Below are positions 1 to 12,340 of a DNA stretch of 64,000 nucleotides, one piece after another. Under the pieces are notes generated by a model, which saw only the letters and a program-made list of their open reading frames with translations, was not told the origin of the DNA and searched no databases. Position 1 is the first letter of the stretch. Every line of letters begins with the position of its first letter. A program made the translations under genes and the position numbers. This DNA comes from Rattus norvegicus (lineage: Eukaryota > Chordata > Mammalia > Rodentia > Muridae), in NCBI RefSeq assembly GCF_036323735.1, contig NC_086026.1:85827359-85891358 (forward strand), read 5' to 3'.

Positions 1-778
1 GTTCTGGGGATAAACAATTGTGTGCCAATCAGACCTTCAGTGGAGTTATACAGTCATAGACAGACACATCAAAAATTACAAGACATTCCCAAATTTGGGT
101 CAGAATCACTCCCATTTGTCCTCTCTTCCTTAATATAACAGAATCTGGAGCTAACAACTTTGGAATATTTTGATTTAAATGTCATAATCTCACAAAATAT
201 GCTTATAGTCAGCCAATAGATGTACTTTTATAAGGTGATAAATTGGATTAAGTATAACAGAAGACTGCTTTTAACTGGTATTTAATGTAAATGAGATCCT
301 CAAAGACAACTGCAAGAATTAGCCATGAAGGAGAGATGAGTTTGTGTTCTGGAGCCTGGCTCTTCTCTACCCTGCTTTGCTGTGGATGGCTATTTTCTCT
401 CTGCGTGGAGTCAGGCAACGGTGTTTTTATCGATTGTATAAACTCCTGCATTTTTCTTGCATTGACAGCTTGAAATTTGTTATCATTTGGTCCTGCTACC
501 ATTCTGGCTAAAGACACCATGAACTTTGTGATAATCTTGAGTAGTCCAATAGACTTGTAATTTATAAATGAGTGATCCCTTCCCCTCAATTTACATCTTC
601 TATGCAAATCTCATATCTCTGCACCATACATGGAATCACATATAAAGTTCACACTTAGTACTTGAGATCATCATTTGCATATTTAGTAAACATTAGAGAC
701 TCAAAAATGTACATATTGGATCTGGGATTCTCTGTTCTTTTCTTCCAGGCTGTTCATATTACTGAAAGAACGACAAAT

Positions 779-905
779 GTATCATTGGTGATAGTGACAA
801 AAAAACCCAACCAAACCAACCAACCAAACTAACAAAACACAAACCCAAAACAAAAACCCCCAAAACAAAAAAAAAAAAAAACAAACAAAGCAAAACTAAA
901 CAAAA
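779..905 (+). repeat. A/AC-rich low-complexity tract
   Basis: AACC and AAAC repeats merging into a 14-A run, possibly an old SINE or L1 tail. Confidence 0.7.
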
Positions 906-1489
906 TAAAAAGCCTGGAAAATCTGTAGGATCAACTTCAACTCTTACTCATGTGACTCATGAATGTCAATATATATCCAGAATCTAAATTTTTTTTAATC
1001 AGTCCATCATCCAACATGCTTTTGCCACACAATCATTACAGTCGTGTAACAGTCGTGAGTACCATTGAGTGAGAGCTTACCTTTACACGTAATCTTCCAG
1101 GTATTGTGTTTACCCAGCAGGTCAGTGACTCACCTGGGCCATCACTCATATCCCTTAGAGATCCTCAAGAGGAGGACAAAGGATCAGTCTCTTGCAATAA
1201 TAGAAGGGAACTCTGCAAGTCCACAGTGTTCTGTGCAAACACCCAAGTTCTTGTAGCAGTCACATTGCATTTCAGCTTCCCCATTAAATCCTGTGTTTGT
1301 TTCCAGGGATTCCCTGCTAAGCAATTTTCTCAGGGCATGCGTGCATGCAAGCCTGTTTTGCAACGTTCTTTTAGGAAAATGGCACGGGAAACTCCTTACT
1401 CGAGACTGTGAGAACCTGGAGAGCTATGATTTTGCTTGTGTAAGTTGCTCTTTATCTCAAGGGTTTAGAATGTATTATGAGGAATTAGA

Positions 1490-1492
<3 letters not shown>

Positions 1493-1536
<44 letters not shown>

Positions 1537-1632
1537 CACCTCCCCCCCCACCCTCCCCCCTCCCCCTTCCCCCTCCCCCCTCCCCCTTCCCCCTCCCCCT
1601 TCCTCTCCCTCTCCTTCTCCCTCTCTCTTCTT
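1493..1632 (+). repeat. Polypyrimidine tract (CT)n then CCCCTT-rich
   Basis: About 140 bases almost purely C and T: CT dinucleotides then C4-6 runs, ending where the antisense B1 begins. The complementary G runs could form a G-quadruplex. Confidence 0.95.
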
Positions 1633-1768
1633 TTTCAAGGTAGGGTCTCACTGTGTAGCTCTGGGTCTACTGGAACTCAATATGTAGACAAGGCTGGCCT
1701 CAAACTCACAGAAATTCACCTGCCTCTGTCTCCTGAGCACTGGGATTAAAGGCATGCATCATGACACA
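1630..1768 (-). mobile_element. B1 SINE (antisense)
   Basis: The reverse complement carries the B1 signature (TTTAATCCCAGTGCTCAGGA, then AGGCCAGCCTTGTCTAC and a 3' AGACCCTACC end). It follows a long polypyrimidine tract. Confidence 0.85.
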
Positions 1769-2112
1769 TGTCCCTAAAATAGCAATTGCCTTCAATGAAG
1801 GACAGATTTCCTTCATTATGTGTAGGTCACTACATAGACCTAACACACTGTAAATGTTTCTTAACTGTTTGTACAATGAATAAATGAAAAATTGGCAATG
1901 TGCCTAAGTATTAAGTTCACATTGCTTTATTTTTCCTGAAAGGTACTTTGTCCATTTTCGTGGTATGGAGGTTTACAAACATTTAATTTCCAAGAGGAAT
2001 TGAATAATAACCTTCTAGGTAGAGATGACAAATAGAATCAGAAATTAAATATTCTTTAGTTAACTCTTATTGCTCTCTTTAATGTTTCTCAATTCTTCCT
2101 TTAAATACCAAC

Positions 2113-2523
2113 CTGAAGCAACGTCCTCCTTGAATCCATCTTGGTTGTCTTGACTGAAGGTGGGAATTTGTTCCATTTGAGCATCCTGTACGCAAATGTC
2201 TCCAAACAGGCTTTTCCTAATCTGAACGCAGTCTTTTTCTAAAGGGAGACCGCAGCGACACTCCCACAGGACCGTCTGTCTCAGGCGCTGTCTTAGGCCC
2301 ACACACTTCAGTCGGCCGCTAAGAGTGCGACACTGAGCTGTTCCTGTGTCACAGGCGTTCTTAAAGTTCTCATGGAGCAGTGCGCAGTGCTCCGATTCCT
2401 GGCAGGCCTCGGCAGCCGCGACGCAGTCAGCCTTCCTTACAGCCAGTGAAGACGAATCTCTCCTTGGGAACCATCGGGGAACATTTGACCTTGGCGCCAG
2501 ATTGGAGGGCAGTGGTGAGTCTT
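2113..2523 (-). CDS. Candidate exon: extra GFR-alpha-type cysteine-rich domain in the Gfral intron
   Basis: 411 bases (137 codons), open throughout. A strong acceptor lies just before it (pyrimidine-rich tract, AG at 2525-2524) and a donor GTTGGT starts at 2112. Both ends are phase 1, so it can follow Gfral exon 3 and join the next phase-1 exon with no frame change. A 33-residue Pro/Ser/Arg-rich leader precedes ten cysteines at exon residues 34, 41, 47, 58, 65, 74, 89, 91, 99 and 111. Spacing is x6-x5-x10-x6-x8-x14-x1-x7-x11, nearly that of GFRAL D1 (x6-x6-x10-x6-x7-x16-x1-x5-x9). The Asp-Cys-Val-x-Ala start and Cys-Arg-Cys motif resemble GFRA1/GFRA2 D1. The exon is GC- and CpG-richer than its AT-rich flanks. 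I know of no such segment in the 393/394-residue GFRAL proteins. It could be an unrecognised alternative exon, a lineage-retained ancestral domain, or a recently dead exon. Confidence 0.72.
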
Positions 2524-5500
2524 CTATGAACAGAGTAAAAGAATGGTTCAAGATTAAGTTCTTTTGCTCTTCATGTATTCATAAACTCTTTAGATACATT
2601 TTGTAGTATTTTACTTTCAAAAATATTGGAAAATTATTTCAAGGGATTAATTTCAAATGATCTGTAATTCAGGAAAATGGAGATAATAAGTTTCAATTGT
2701 GGATATATATAACATTATTACTGAGGTTTTTCTTGTTGTCTTCATTTACTCATCTACATTACACTTTGATAACTGACACACATTTTTTATTAACTTAAAT
2801 GTGTAAATTTAATATATTATTTCTCATAGAAATTTTTATGAATTCCATTTTCTTTTGGAAAAGTGTCTTTACTTAGGTTCTCTCAGACTTTTTTTTATTT
2901 CTCCCCTTACAAATTTTAGGAGTAATTTTTCTTCCTAATTCCCTTAGTTCCTCATATAACTTTACTTCCACATATACACTATTTATCCATCCACATACAT
3001 GCACATGAAGTAAGGCAGGGTAAAATAAAATACATACATATTTTATAATTTATACTTTGCTTTTATATATTAATAAAGTAAATTACTATTTTGCCATTCT
3101 CAATTAGCAATTTTCACCCTTTGGAGGTTATTTTAGTCTACATAAAGCCAGTAACCCATATTATGTTCACTCCATAGAAAGAAGAGGAGAAATACAACTT
3201 CACTGTAAAGCTCTGGGTTAGCATAGGCTCTGGGGTCTGTTTCTAAATATTTGTCTTCCTCTGAGGTTATTAATTAATTATTGCATAAGTGTCCCTCACA
3301 TTTTCATCTTTTCATAGTTAACTTCATAGGTCTACAAGACAATCACAGTATAACTAACTTCAGGCTATGAAGATATTCGCTTACAGTATCAACATGAAGT
3401 CTGTCCGTAGTTATATCTATGGAATGTGTCTTGAAACACAGGCTATCGTAGCATGTAAACATTTTTTTCAAGTAAGAGCACACCACGAATTGCTGTAAAT
3501 CACATCCTTTAATAAGAATAGGGACCGTGTTGGCTGGTAGCCTGGGCATGCACATTGAAATATATGTAAATGAAGGCTGTCCCTGTGTAATTAGTTCCTC
3601 ATATCAGTCATTAAATATTTTAATAAGCTTTACATCTACTTAAATATCAACCTCTTTACTAATCTACACCAGCTATGACTATGAATATACAGATATGAAA
3701 TAAACCAGGTTAAATTACATAATGCTAATAAACGTCTACTTTACTTTATGACGTTAGCCACTAAACTGCTTTACTCAGCTTTATGTCCATGTGCACCAGG
3801 GCCTAAGGTGGGTCTATATTAACTGAATCATAACTATTTTATGAATGAACATATGATTTTAATGTTCAAACTTTTTCGAGAAATATTTACGTAATAAAAT
3901 TCAAGATAGTATGTTAAGTTTCAGGTACTATTCTGGAATCTTTGGCATTATCAAAATTGCCCAAACTTAAAAATGCAGTTGTGCATGTACTGGGGAATGT
4001 TTTGGTATGCCAGGGAAGGAGAAAGAGGTCATTGGCTTTTGTTGTGTGTTTTGTTGTTATTGTTGTTTTCTCTGCAGTGTGATCAAAGGTTGTGTGGAGA
4101 GTGCTGGGACTGAACTAGATCGAATGGTGGGATGGCAATTGTCATGAACTTTTTCTCTCTAAGAGAGTTGTAGGCAGTCTGTTAGGGGCTCTTTGGAAGT
4201 AGTCTGTAATGAAATGAACTTAAGAGACCATTTAGGACTGCACCTTCAGGCCATGAACTTGAGAGACTATTTAGGCCTGCACCTTCAGGCCATTGGATAG
4301 AAGGGTTCTGTTGCCTGGTTTGCCCATAGTCCACATTGTAATTTTAAGTGAATTTCTGTTCTGTGAAAATGGTCTTTGCATGTGAAATGCTTTCAACTTC
4401 TATAAATTTGCCTGTCCATGCTACCTGATGCTATTGTGTGAAAATGGAGTGAGGATGGTTACTAAGTTAAGAGTTTACTATCTTGAAAAAAATGAGTTAC
4501 TATTTGAACAAATGTTTCAAATTATTGCAACTCATTCTACTTGTAACCTAAAACAAGGAAGGAAGACACTAATTAGTGAACTAATATCATTTTTGCTCCC
4601 TGTTGAACTGATTTGCTCCCACGTCTATAAATATTTACTACTTTCCTTGTCTTCTTTCTTCTGGCTTTTCAAATGTGATAATTCATAGTCTTCCTTCCTA
4701 TTTCTAAAAGAAAGAAGGGAAAGGACATGAACTGGGAAGAAGGAGGGAAGAAAGATTGGCTGGAGGGGGTGGATGTTAGAATAATGAGAATGCACTTGTC
4801 CCCAATAGTTCTTCACCAACTTGACAACTTGTGGGTTCTTCAATTAAATTGTAAGATTTTTCTAGAAAGTGTTGGTCTTCATAATTTTTATGTGGTGCCA
4901 TCCTGAAGGCCAGCTGTTCACCAAGACTTCATGATTATAATGGATAATCCCACTGAAGTATAATCTCAAATTCTCAGAACTACTGCGCTAGCTTGAAATT
5001 GTGTCACCCCCCCGTAGGTTTAAACATGTGACTTCTCACATTTTTTCCTTTACATTCTCTTCTAATCCCCCAGATATGACCTTTTCTTTTTGAAAGGCCA
5101 GTTCTGCATTTATCTGTTAAGTACACAACAGCTCCGTACAGCAAAGCATTAAATCTAATCTCTTCGAAATACCAGTTCGGTTTCCTTACTTTCTAGCATC
5201 TGGTTTCTTTCTTGCGTGATCTTGCTGATGCTCCCCCATCCAGCACAACAAAGGATCTGTTGTTCCTCAAATGTTTGCTGCTTCATTTTATTACCTCTGC
5301 TTACAACAGCCGTTCGTTTTCCCTCCCCAGTGAGCCCAGTTCACCTTCCTTCTCCCCATTCTATAAAGTGTTTGAAGTCACAATTATTTCCTCCCCTATG
5401 ATGTCAAGTACTCTCCGTCCAGGCTCATTGCAGATGAGTGCATGGCTCTCTGGTAGAACACAGCATGGTGTGCAAGGGCTACTTGGCATTTTCCCCTTTA

Positions 5501-6085
5501 GTTAGCGATTAGGATAATCTGAAATAGGGTACTGAGAATTAAACTAGAACTCAACAGGAAAGGTATCTTGGAAATCTCAGGTATCTGAGAACTTAAAACC
5601 TTCATAATGAACTGTCCATTAAAGGAGTAACGGAAAGGAAGAGAGGAATAGTTTGAAAAGACTAAACTTTTATAAACAGCACATTAGAATCTGTGGTTGC
5701 AGCTAAGATAGTGCTTAGGGGGGAAAATCACAATATTGAATGTTTGTATGAGAAAAAAAAGGAAACTGCAAATCAGTGATTACCAAATGTTTGTTTATAT
5801 TCACAGACAGGACTCTCATCTCTAATTTTCAGAAACTGCTCTTTCTAAGAACAGTCATGACTGACTGCAGAGATTGGCAGCTGCTTAAGTCATTGAGAAT
5901 AAGTGGCAGTTAAGTGTTCATCCCTAAATAGGGCATTCATATCCTTCCCACTAAGGCTTAAGGAACATTTGGAAGAGAGAGGAGAAAGAGTGTACAAACC
6001 AGAGATGTGGAGAAGTGCTATGAAATATTGCCTTTGAGGAATGGCACAGACCCTGAAAATATGATTTCATAAGAGTGCCATCTAT

Positions 6086-6275
6086 GGGCTGGAGAGATGG
6101 CTCAGCGGTTAAGAGCACCCGACTGCTCTTCCAGAGGACCTGAGTTCAATTCCCAGCAACCGCATGATAGCTCCCAACCATCTGTAAAGAGATCCGATGC
6201 CCTCTTCTGGTGTGTCTGAAGACAGCTACAGTGTACTTATATATAATAAATGAATAAATCTTTAAAAAAAGAAAG
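6086..6275 (+). mobile_element. B2 SINE
   Basis: Begins GGGCTGGAGAGATGGCTCAG and contains the tRNA-derived B box and the CCCTCTTCTGGTGTGTCTGA segment, ending in an AATAAA-rich A tail. It is flanked by an imperfect 13-base duplication (6072-6084 and 6278-6290). Confidence 0.93.
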
Positions 6276-6639
6276 AGAGAGTGCAGTCTACAGTGAGCCT
6301 ACAGAACACCGAGCTTGTCAACAGTCAGTCATGAATGTTGAGGTATTCAGGGGTTACCGCCCGCTGCTGAACTACTGGCTAATGATGGTCTACGGGAGCA
6401 GTACTAGTCATGGGCTTCATTTGTGGCTCCGTGTTGAGCAGAGGCTCCAATATATGGTTTCCAGCCCATGGTTACATAAATGGCCCTGGTCAAACTCAAT
6501 AGGGGGAGAAAAAGAAAGAAAAGAAGGGGAAAAGAAAATGAATGGAAGAAAGAAACCCACGGAGAGGGCTAATTGGATGGAATAGATCGCTTAGATAGTG
6601 TGGAGGGTGCAGTAGTCAGAATACACTGCTGCAGAATAG

Positions 6640-7002
6640 TTTCTGTCAGCCTGACACAAGCCACAGCCTTCTAGGAAAAGAGAGAAATGTCTCCATCAGA
6701 AAAGTCGATAGGGAAGTTTGTGTGACACTGTACTACAACCAATTTAAGCTTATCCCTGACTAGCTTACAAAAAATGGACTCAGACTATGGTTATTTTATT
6801 TGGTTTTGACAATTACTGGTGGGTGGTAACCCCTAATCTACTCTTCTAACTGTTGGCCTGATTACCTCCTCAGAGGTGTATCCCTGATACTTGCTGTTTC
6901 TCCTATCCATGTGCTCATGGCTCCTCTCCCCTCATGGTGGCTTCCTTCTCTCTCTTGTTCTTCCTCCTCCTGTCTCTGTCTCTCTGTCTCTCTGTCTCTC
7001 TG

Positions 7003-7034
<32 letters not shown>

Positions 7035-7470
7035 AACCAGCCTACTCCAAATCCACCTTCCTCTAATTCCCCAGTAATTAGCTGTAAATACAATTTGCTA
7101 ATTTTATTTAACCAATAGTTTTAAATCAAGGAACAAGGTTTGTACAGCAAAACCTTGTAGACTTGAGAAGTCACTCGTAGGCCTAGACCTACATAGGTAT
7201 AGAAGTATGCATCACAATTTATAGCAACAGACCAAACCTCAACAGGACACTTTCAACAATGTTTGCTGAGGGAAGGTCCAGGCGACTGGTGCCATCCAAA
7301 GGGAGATAATCCTAGTTTATCCAACAAAGCAGGTAGAAATAGCCATGGGAAGCAAGCCTAACTCCTCCATGGACTCTATTTTGTTTCCTGCCTTTATGTT
7401 CCTTCCTTGAGTTTTCTTTGGTGATAGACTCTAAAGTATAAGTCAAATAAACCCTTTCTTCCCCAAGTTG
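6640..7470. repeat. Rodent dispersed-repeat sequence
   Basis: Contains CTGTCAGCCTGACACAAGCC, a TC-rich microsatellite (6960-7035) and a terminal AAGTCAAATAAACCCTTTCT segment common in rodent repeats. Family uncertain. Confidence 0.4.
6960..7035 (+). repeat. TCTG/TC microsatellite
   Basis: TCTCTG repeats passing into a pure TC run. Confidence 0.95.
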
Positions 7471-7619
7471 GTTTTGGCTATTGAGGAGAGAAATTGTTTC
7501 CAGAGAGTAGGATGTTGATGTGATGGATCTGATTATGTGTTTGGGAAATTGTTATAGAAGCCTTTGTAATTTGGAGTGGAAAAGCCATTGAGTACTCAGA
7601 GTTTAGCGACGTGTTCTGT

Positions 7620-8230
7620 GGGAGCTTGCCAGTTACTACTGAGAGCAACACAGACAACAAAGCGTGGCTTGTGAAGTTTCAGATAGAAGTTTGTGATCTC
7701 TAGATCACAAAGATTCCATTGGATCCTTTTGTGTTACAGTTTGAGTTAAGAAGCTGTGGTTTTGTTCAGCTGGAGTTGACAAATCAGATGTAATGAACAA
7801 GAGTGCAACACTGCTGAAGCGAAACCTTTGCTTTCCTAGGGCATTGGATGCTGGATTCTGGGACAATTCAGCCTTAGTTGAAGTGGAGGTCTGAGGACTG
7901 CAGGGGCCATGAAGAAAAGCTGAGGTTCGCCACCAAGTAACAGGGTCCAAATCCCTAAAGAGAAGCCAGGAGCCTCCTGGTGGATGTTCTGCCTCCGTTA
8001 CAGGAGACATCCCAGCATATTAGAGGTGCTAGGATCATGGGATGTCCACCAAAAGACAGCAGTAGGGTTGGAACTAGGCTACAAGGCGAGCTGTGTGACC
8101 TGAGGATGGTAAAGGCAGTGATGTGGAGCTTCTCAAGCTCTGTGGGCGCCAGAAGGTGAATAGATCCCAGACTCAGACCCTGAGTGAGTTACATTGTTGG
8201 AGCTTGGCTTTACTTTGTGCCCTGCTTTTT
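7620..8230. repeat. Probable dispersed repeat, unidentified
   Basis: GC-richer block than its flanks with a 101-codon minus-strand open frame (7705-8010) that resembles no protein I know. Composition suggests an LTR or retroelement fragment. Confidence 0.25.
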
Positions 8231-8379
8231 CCCTCTTGGAAAAAAACTTTCAAAAACAAATTTATTCAATGTAAAAAAGAATTATGCCATCAAAGCTCCT
8301 TATAAGATTACCTTAACTGAGTACAAAGGCAATTCTTTTTCTTATTTTTGTATTATGTTTTATTATTATAAAATACTAT

Positions 8380-8830
8380 GTTTTATTTATTCATTGAAAT
8401 TTTGGTACATGTTTACACTATATTCTGATCATATCCTCCCCTTACAGGTTTCTCTAACTTCCCCTAAGACCCTCCAGCGTGTCTCACGGCAGACTTCATA
8501 CACTCTTCTCTATTAGTATCACCGTTAGCTCATGGAATCAGATTAATGCTCTCTATATATGAGTATGGAAACATCCGGTGGACAAGCTACCAGCATCAAT
8601 ATCTCCAAACAAAGTGATTCTCTACCCCTTACTAACCAGCCAATGGCAATGTCTCCTGTGCTATGGGTGGGGCTTCATGAGCTTCTCTCCACTCATACTG
8701 GGCTGTCGAAGGCTTTGTCTTGTATGGGGCTTGAGCAGGCACCCATAGCTGATGTGCATTGACTTGAGCATCAGCTCTATCTTGTCCAGAGGACAGCATT
8801 TCACAGCTCTCCCTCCCACCCTCCTTCATA
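8380..8830 (-). mobile_element. L1 (Lx-like) 3' UTR fragment
   Basis: In reverse orientation it reads as an L1 3' UTR ending in the usual GATATGATCA...AATAAAT-type terminus. No coding part is present. Confidence 0.5.
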
Positions 8831-9570
8831 TACATTCTTTCTCCTCTCTCTTCCTCAGTGTTCCCTTGATGTAAGGAGTGGTTTGTTACAGGCAATTTCA
8901 TCTACAGATGGGCATTCTTGCCATTTCCATTAAAAAAAGGAAGTTGAAAATGAAGGCCAATTTATGAGAAAGCACACACATTCATGTGTATGCGCGTGCA
9001 CACACACCCACGCACACACGCACGCAGGAGACAACCTATCAGTGCATGAATGAAAAAGAAGATATCAGTACAACCTTTAAAGACATTTTAAAAGACTATC
9101 AGAAAATGTTAAGAGAAGCATATTACAGAGACAGAAGTCATAGTCACAAGGAAACTAAGAAAACAAGCAATATCTAATATCAATATATCAAATGGAAAAT
9201 AAACAAAAAAAACTCACTCGTGACACAAAAACTAGGCTAATTCTATAACATTAGACTTACAAACTTACATTTTTAAATAGCCCATGATGAATTGTGTGAG
9301 AGTAATACTATTTAGACCAGTAAGTGAAGCAAGAGAGCGTATCAATTCTTTCTATACTGTTCTCAAGTCTAGAGAGAATGTACACTCTGTTTCCTAACAG
9401 CCATCATTAGATAAGAGAATCAGTAATATAACGTATGTCAATATCCTGCTTGAACTCAGACATGTCACTAAATATTAGCAATTTGAATACAGTAACTGTA
9501 CAACAAATGAACAGACATTGGCTGAGGAAGGTTTAGGTTTAAAATAAAGAGTTGGATCAACAAATATTAC

Positions 9571-9723
9571 CTGTCTTATTGGTGCACTTTTTTCCAAAAA
9601 TTTTGTTTACTGTACAGTGGAGATCATCAGTGCAAAGACACCCTTTAAATTGAAAATGTTTTTCCACCAAAGACTGGATACTCAGGTTACAAGGCAATGG
9701 ATTATTTATCTTGCAGGAGTCAC
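9571..9723 (-). CDS. Gfral: Gfral exon 3 (second half of D1)
   Basis: 153 bases, phase 1-1, encoding residues 53 (split Gly) to 103 plus one base. The acceptor AG is at 9725-9724 and the donor GTAATA starts at 9570. It supplies cysteines 56, 64, 81, 83, 89 and 99, completing a ten-cysteine GDNF-receptor-alpha domain with the Cys-x-Cys pair (81/83) typical of the family. Asn65-Leu-Ser and Asn101-Lys-Thr are possible glycosylation sites. The sequence agrees with mouse GFRAL as I remember it. The trailing G is the first base of the next codon (Asp in known GFRAL, or Glu if the 2113-2523 exon follows). Confidence 0.95.
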
Positions 9724-12340
9724 CTGGATTTCATAATCACATATGACATTGAAGATATTAGTCTGGTTATAAATTTTTATTTCTTCTTCCTAAAGCACTT
9801 TTAATACATCGACCCAAGGAATCAATGAGTTAGTGAGATTATCTTCTTTTGCTAAAGGCTCTTCATAAAAGTAACCACCCCTCCCAGATTTTTAACAATA
9901 AATGAAAATACTATTGGCTATGGGATGAATTTTAATATGTGAATATTAAGCTTGTTATGGGGACAATGCTCAAAGTACCAGGCCCCTTGGTCCTTAATTT
10001 CCTCAGAGATCTCCAAAGAAGTCCTGTCTTTTGTCCCCCAAACGCTGAGTCAACACTGGGAGGGCGCACTGAAAGAGTAGGAGGGAGGGGACTTGAGTGT
10101 AGTTTGAGGAAGAAAAGGGAAGAGGAAAATGATATTATTAGATTTTAATTAAAATATACAAAGATTTAAAAGAAGAGAAAAATGAACCCAGGGTTGGGTA
10201 TGTTGCTGCGTGGTAGGCCATTGCCCTGTTATATAAGTTACCAACCTATATCCCTCTTGGGAAGGTTGGCGGTGGAATGCACGAGCTGACCCTAGCGGGT
10301 ATAGCCAAGGATCTGTAAGGTTCCCGTATAGTAGAGCGCCAATGTTTGCTATTCAGTAATATTAAAGCTGGTCTTACACAGGGTGACTTGGCTACAGCCT
10401 GGTCTAAGCTATCCTGTCAAATTAACTGTTTTGTTTGCTCCTTTGTCATAAACTGATATGGCATTATACTTTTATTCTCAATTTTTAACAAAAAGTTAAA
10501 GTTCTCCTAATACTTATAAAGCAGTTCATAAATAATGTTGAATAAAAAAGTCATTTATAATTACCTATATTTCATTTTCTGGTTTAAAATTAGCTTGCCT
10601 ATACCCTAAACTTCTTTTCATTTCTTATTTTGAAAAAAACCTAATTGAACTATTTTATTTGTATATTTGCAGATATTTCTCTCTGCTGTACTTATAAAGT
10701 ATTTTCTCAAATATTGTAATTTACTGCAAATTACTCAGATTTATATACTAACATAAGTGAATTAGTTCTAATTTATGACATATTAAATGTAATATTTTAA
10801 TACAACATTTAAAGTTGCCTTAACAAAATACACATTTCATCATCAAAAATAAGTTTTTTAAGATTAACTTCTGACCTCTTAAAATATTTTACACTGAGCA
10901 TATGTATGGATTCTGGGTTAGATAATTGTGTTCTCTTGTGGATGTAAATATTTCTGTTCTCTCTCAAGGCAGAGAAGAGAAGTTCTCTAGAACATCCTGT
11001 AGAATCCTTCCAGCCGTGATGATGGAGACCCCGGTAATGTTAGAACATTGCCACTGCCTTCTCCCAGAACACTCTGTGGGGGACAGGTAAGTGCCACTAA
11101 GAGTATATTATCAAATATTTATAGGTGGAGCGAGTGAAGAAACAGCATGTCATTTCCCCTTTTAAATCTCTCATTAAAGTTGTACAATATTCATGAAATG
11201 TTTAATTATAATAATCAAAGTAGAAAGAGAATTAAATTTATCATAATATAGATATAATTTTTAAAAAGACTTTGGCATAGCAAGACTAAGGGAATGTTTG
11301 TGTTATTGGTCTATTGCAGGGTTGGCTTTTAGAGAATGCTAAAATACTCTCATTGATATTAACTCAGCTACTCCAATATTTAGATGACTTTTGTTGCTGT
11401 TTGACAAATACTGGACATTGATAGACCGCTCTTATCCAACCGCCCTCCTACAACAACAAAACAAAACAAAGAATTGGGGGCATAAAACAGGCCCAAGATT
11501 TCGTGGGATTATGAGAGCAGCTAACCCCATCATTGTTCCCAGAGGTTGAAAAATCAGGTAACTCCATTTTTCTCCCACCCGGCACTTTTTATCTGGAAAA
11601 GCAGTTTCTGGGTGTGGCTAAACCATGGGCTCCTCCTTCCAACCATCAATCTTAAAAGCTCTCAGACTCTGCAGCCAGTGTAACTAATCTTCTGCACCTC
11701 CAGAATGCTCAGCGACTGGGCCTCTGACTGCTTCCTCTTAGACCCGAAGTCTGCTCTCGCAGGCTAAGGTGAGACTGAGTTTTCGTTTTCTCATCTCCCT
11801 CCCTCTGCCTGCTCACTTCTTACATGTTCTTGCAGTTACTACAATCTTTGCTGTAATCCCGCCCCTCTCTTCGAACGTTTGCACTACACGAGCTTTTAAA
11901 ATATTTTAATTTGTCCACGACACAGTGGGAATAAAAATAGTACGCAAAATATATTATAAATGTACAAATGAGACTTTTTGATCACAGATATTTTTCTATT
12001 TCGTCATGGATGACTTAACACGATTAAAGTGATACTTTAATTTGTAAAATTTTAGTCGTGTTCTGAGAAGTATACTTGTAGGATTTGTAGGGAAAAATAA
12101 TAATTTCAAGTTTTGGGAAAGCCACTCTCAATGTTATTATATAAGGGTCCATTAATAATTAAGAGAACTGTTTTGCAACGAAGTTTACTGACAATAAGCC
12201 AAGTGAGAATCAAGATGAAGCGGAGGTTTTCAAAGTAAAAATAATTTAGCTCCTATGGTTCTAGAAGATAACACTAAGTCTCATTGCTTTGTTGGGAAAA
12301 AGAAATCTTTTGGATGGACTTTACACATTGAGGTGTTTAC
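9724..12340. other. Gfral intron 2
   Basis: About 2.6 kb, mostly AT-rich. An L1-like 3' end is at about 9960-10165. Two stretches on the plus strand, 10969-11086 and 11704-11768, have exon-like splice signals (see findings). The remainder shows nothing recognisable. Confidence 0.6.
9960..10165 (+). mobile_element. L1 (Lx-like) 3' end
   Basis: Ends with a purine-rich GGGAGGGGAC stretch and a TATTAGATTTTAATTAAAAT-type terminus, similar to the fragment at 24700-24850. Confidence 0.4.

Larger units (their letters stand above)
2524..9570. other. Gfral intron between exon 3 and the candidate domain exon
   Basis: AT-rich intronic sequence. From 2600 to about 6080 I recognise no gene or defined repeat. 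A B2 SINE is at 6086-6275, rodent dispersed-repeat sequence with a TC-rich microsatellite at about 6640-7470, an unidentified dispersed repeat at about 7620-8230 and an antisense L1 (Lx-like) 3' UTR at 8380-8830. From 8980 to 9180 there is a short CA-rich patch and unrecognised sequence. The small open frames here have no family match. Confidence 0.6.

Noticed and set aside
248..607. 119-codon minus-strand open frame near the left edge, considered as Gfral exon 4
   Set aside because: No cysteine pattern and no match to the D2 domain of GFRAL.
3343..3555. 70-codon minus-strand open frame with five cysteines in the Gfral intron
   Set aside because: Cysteine spacing does not fit a GFR-alpha domain, there is no convincing splice pair, and the sequence is AT-rich like the intron.
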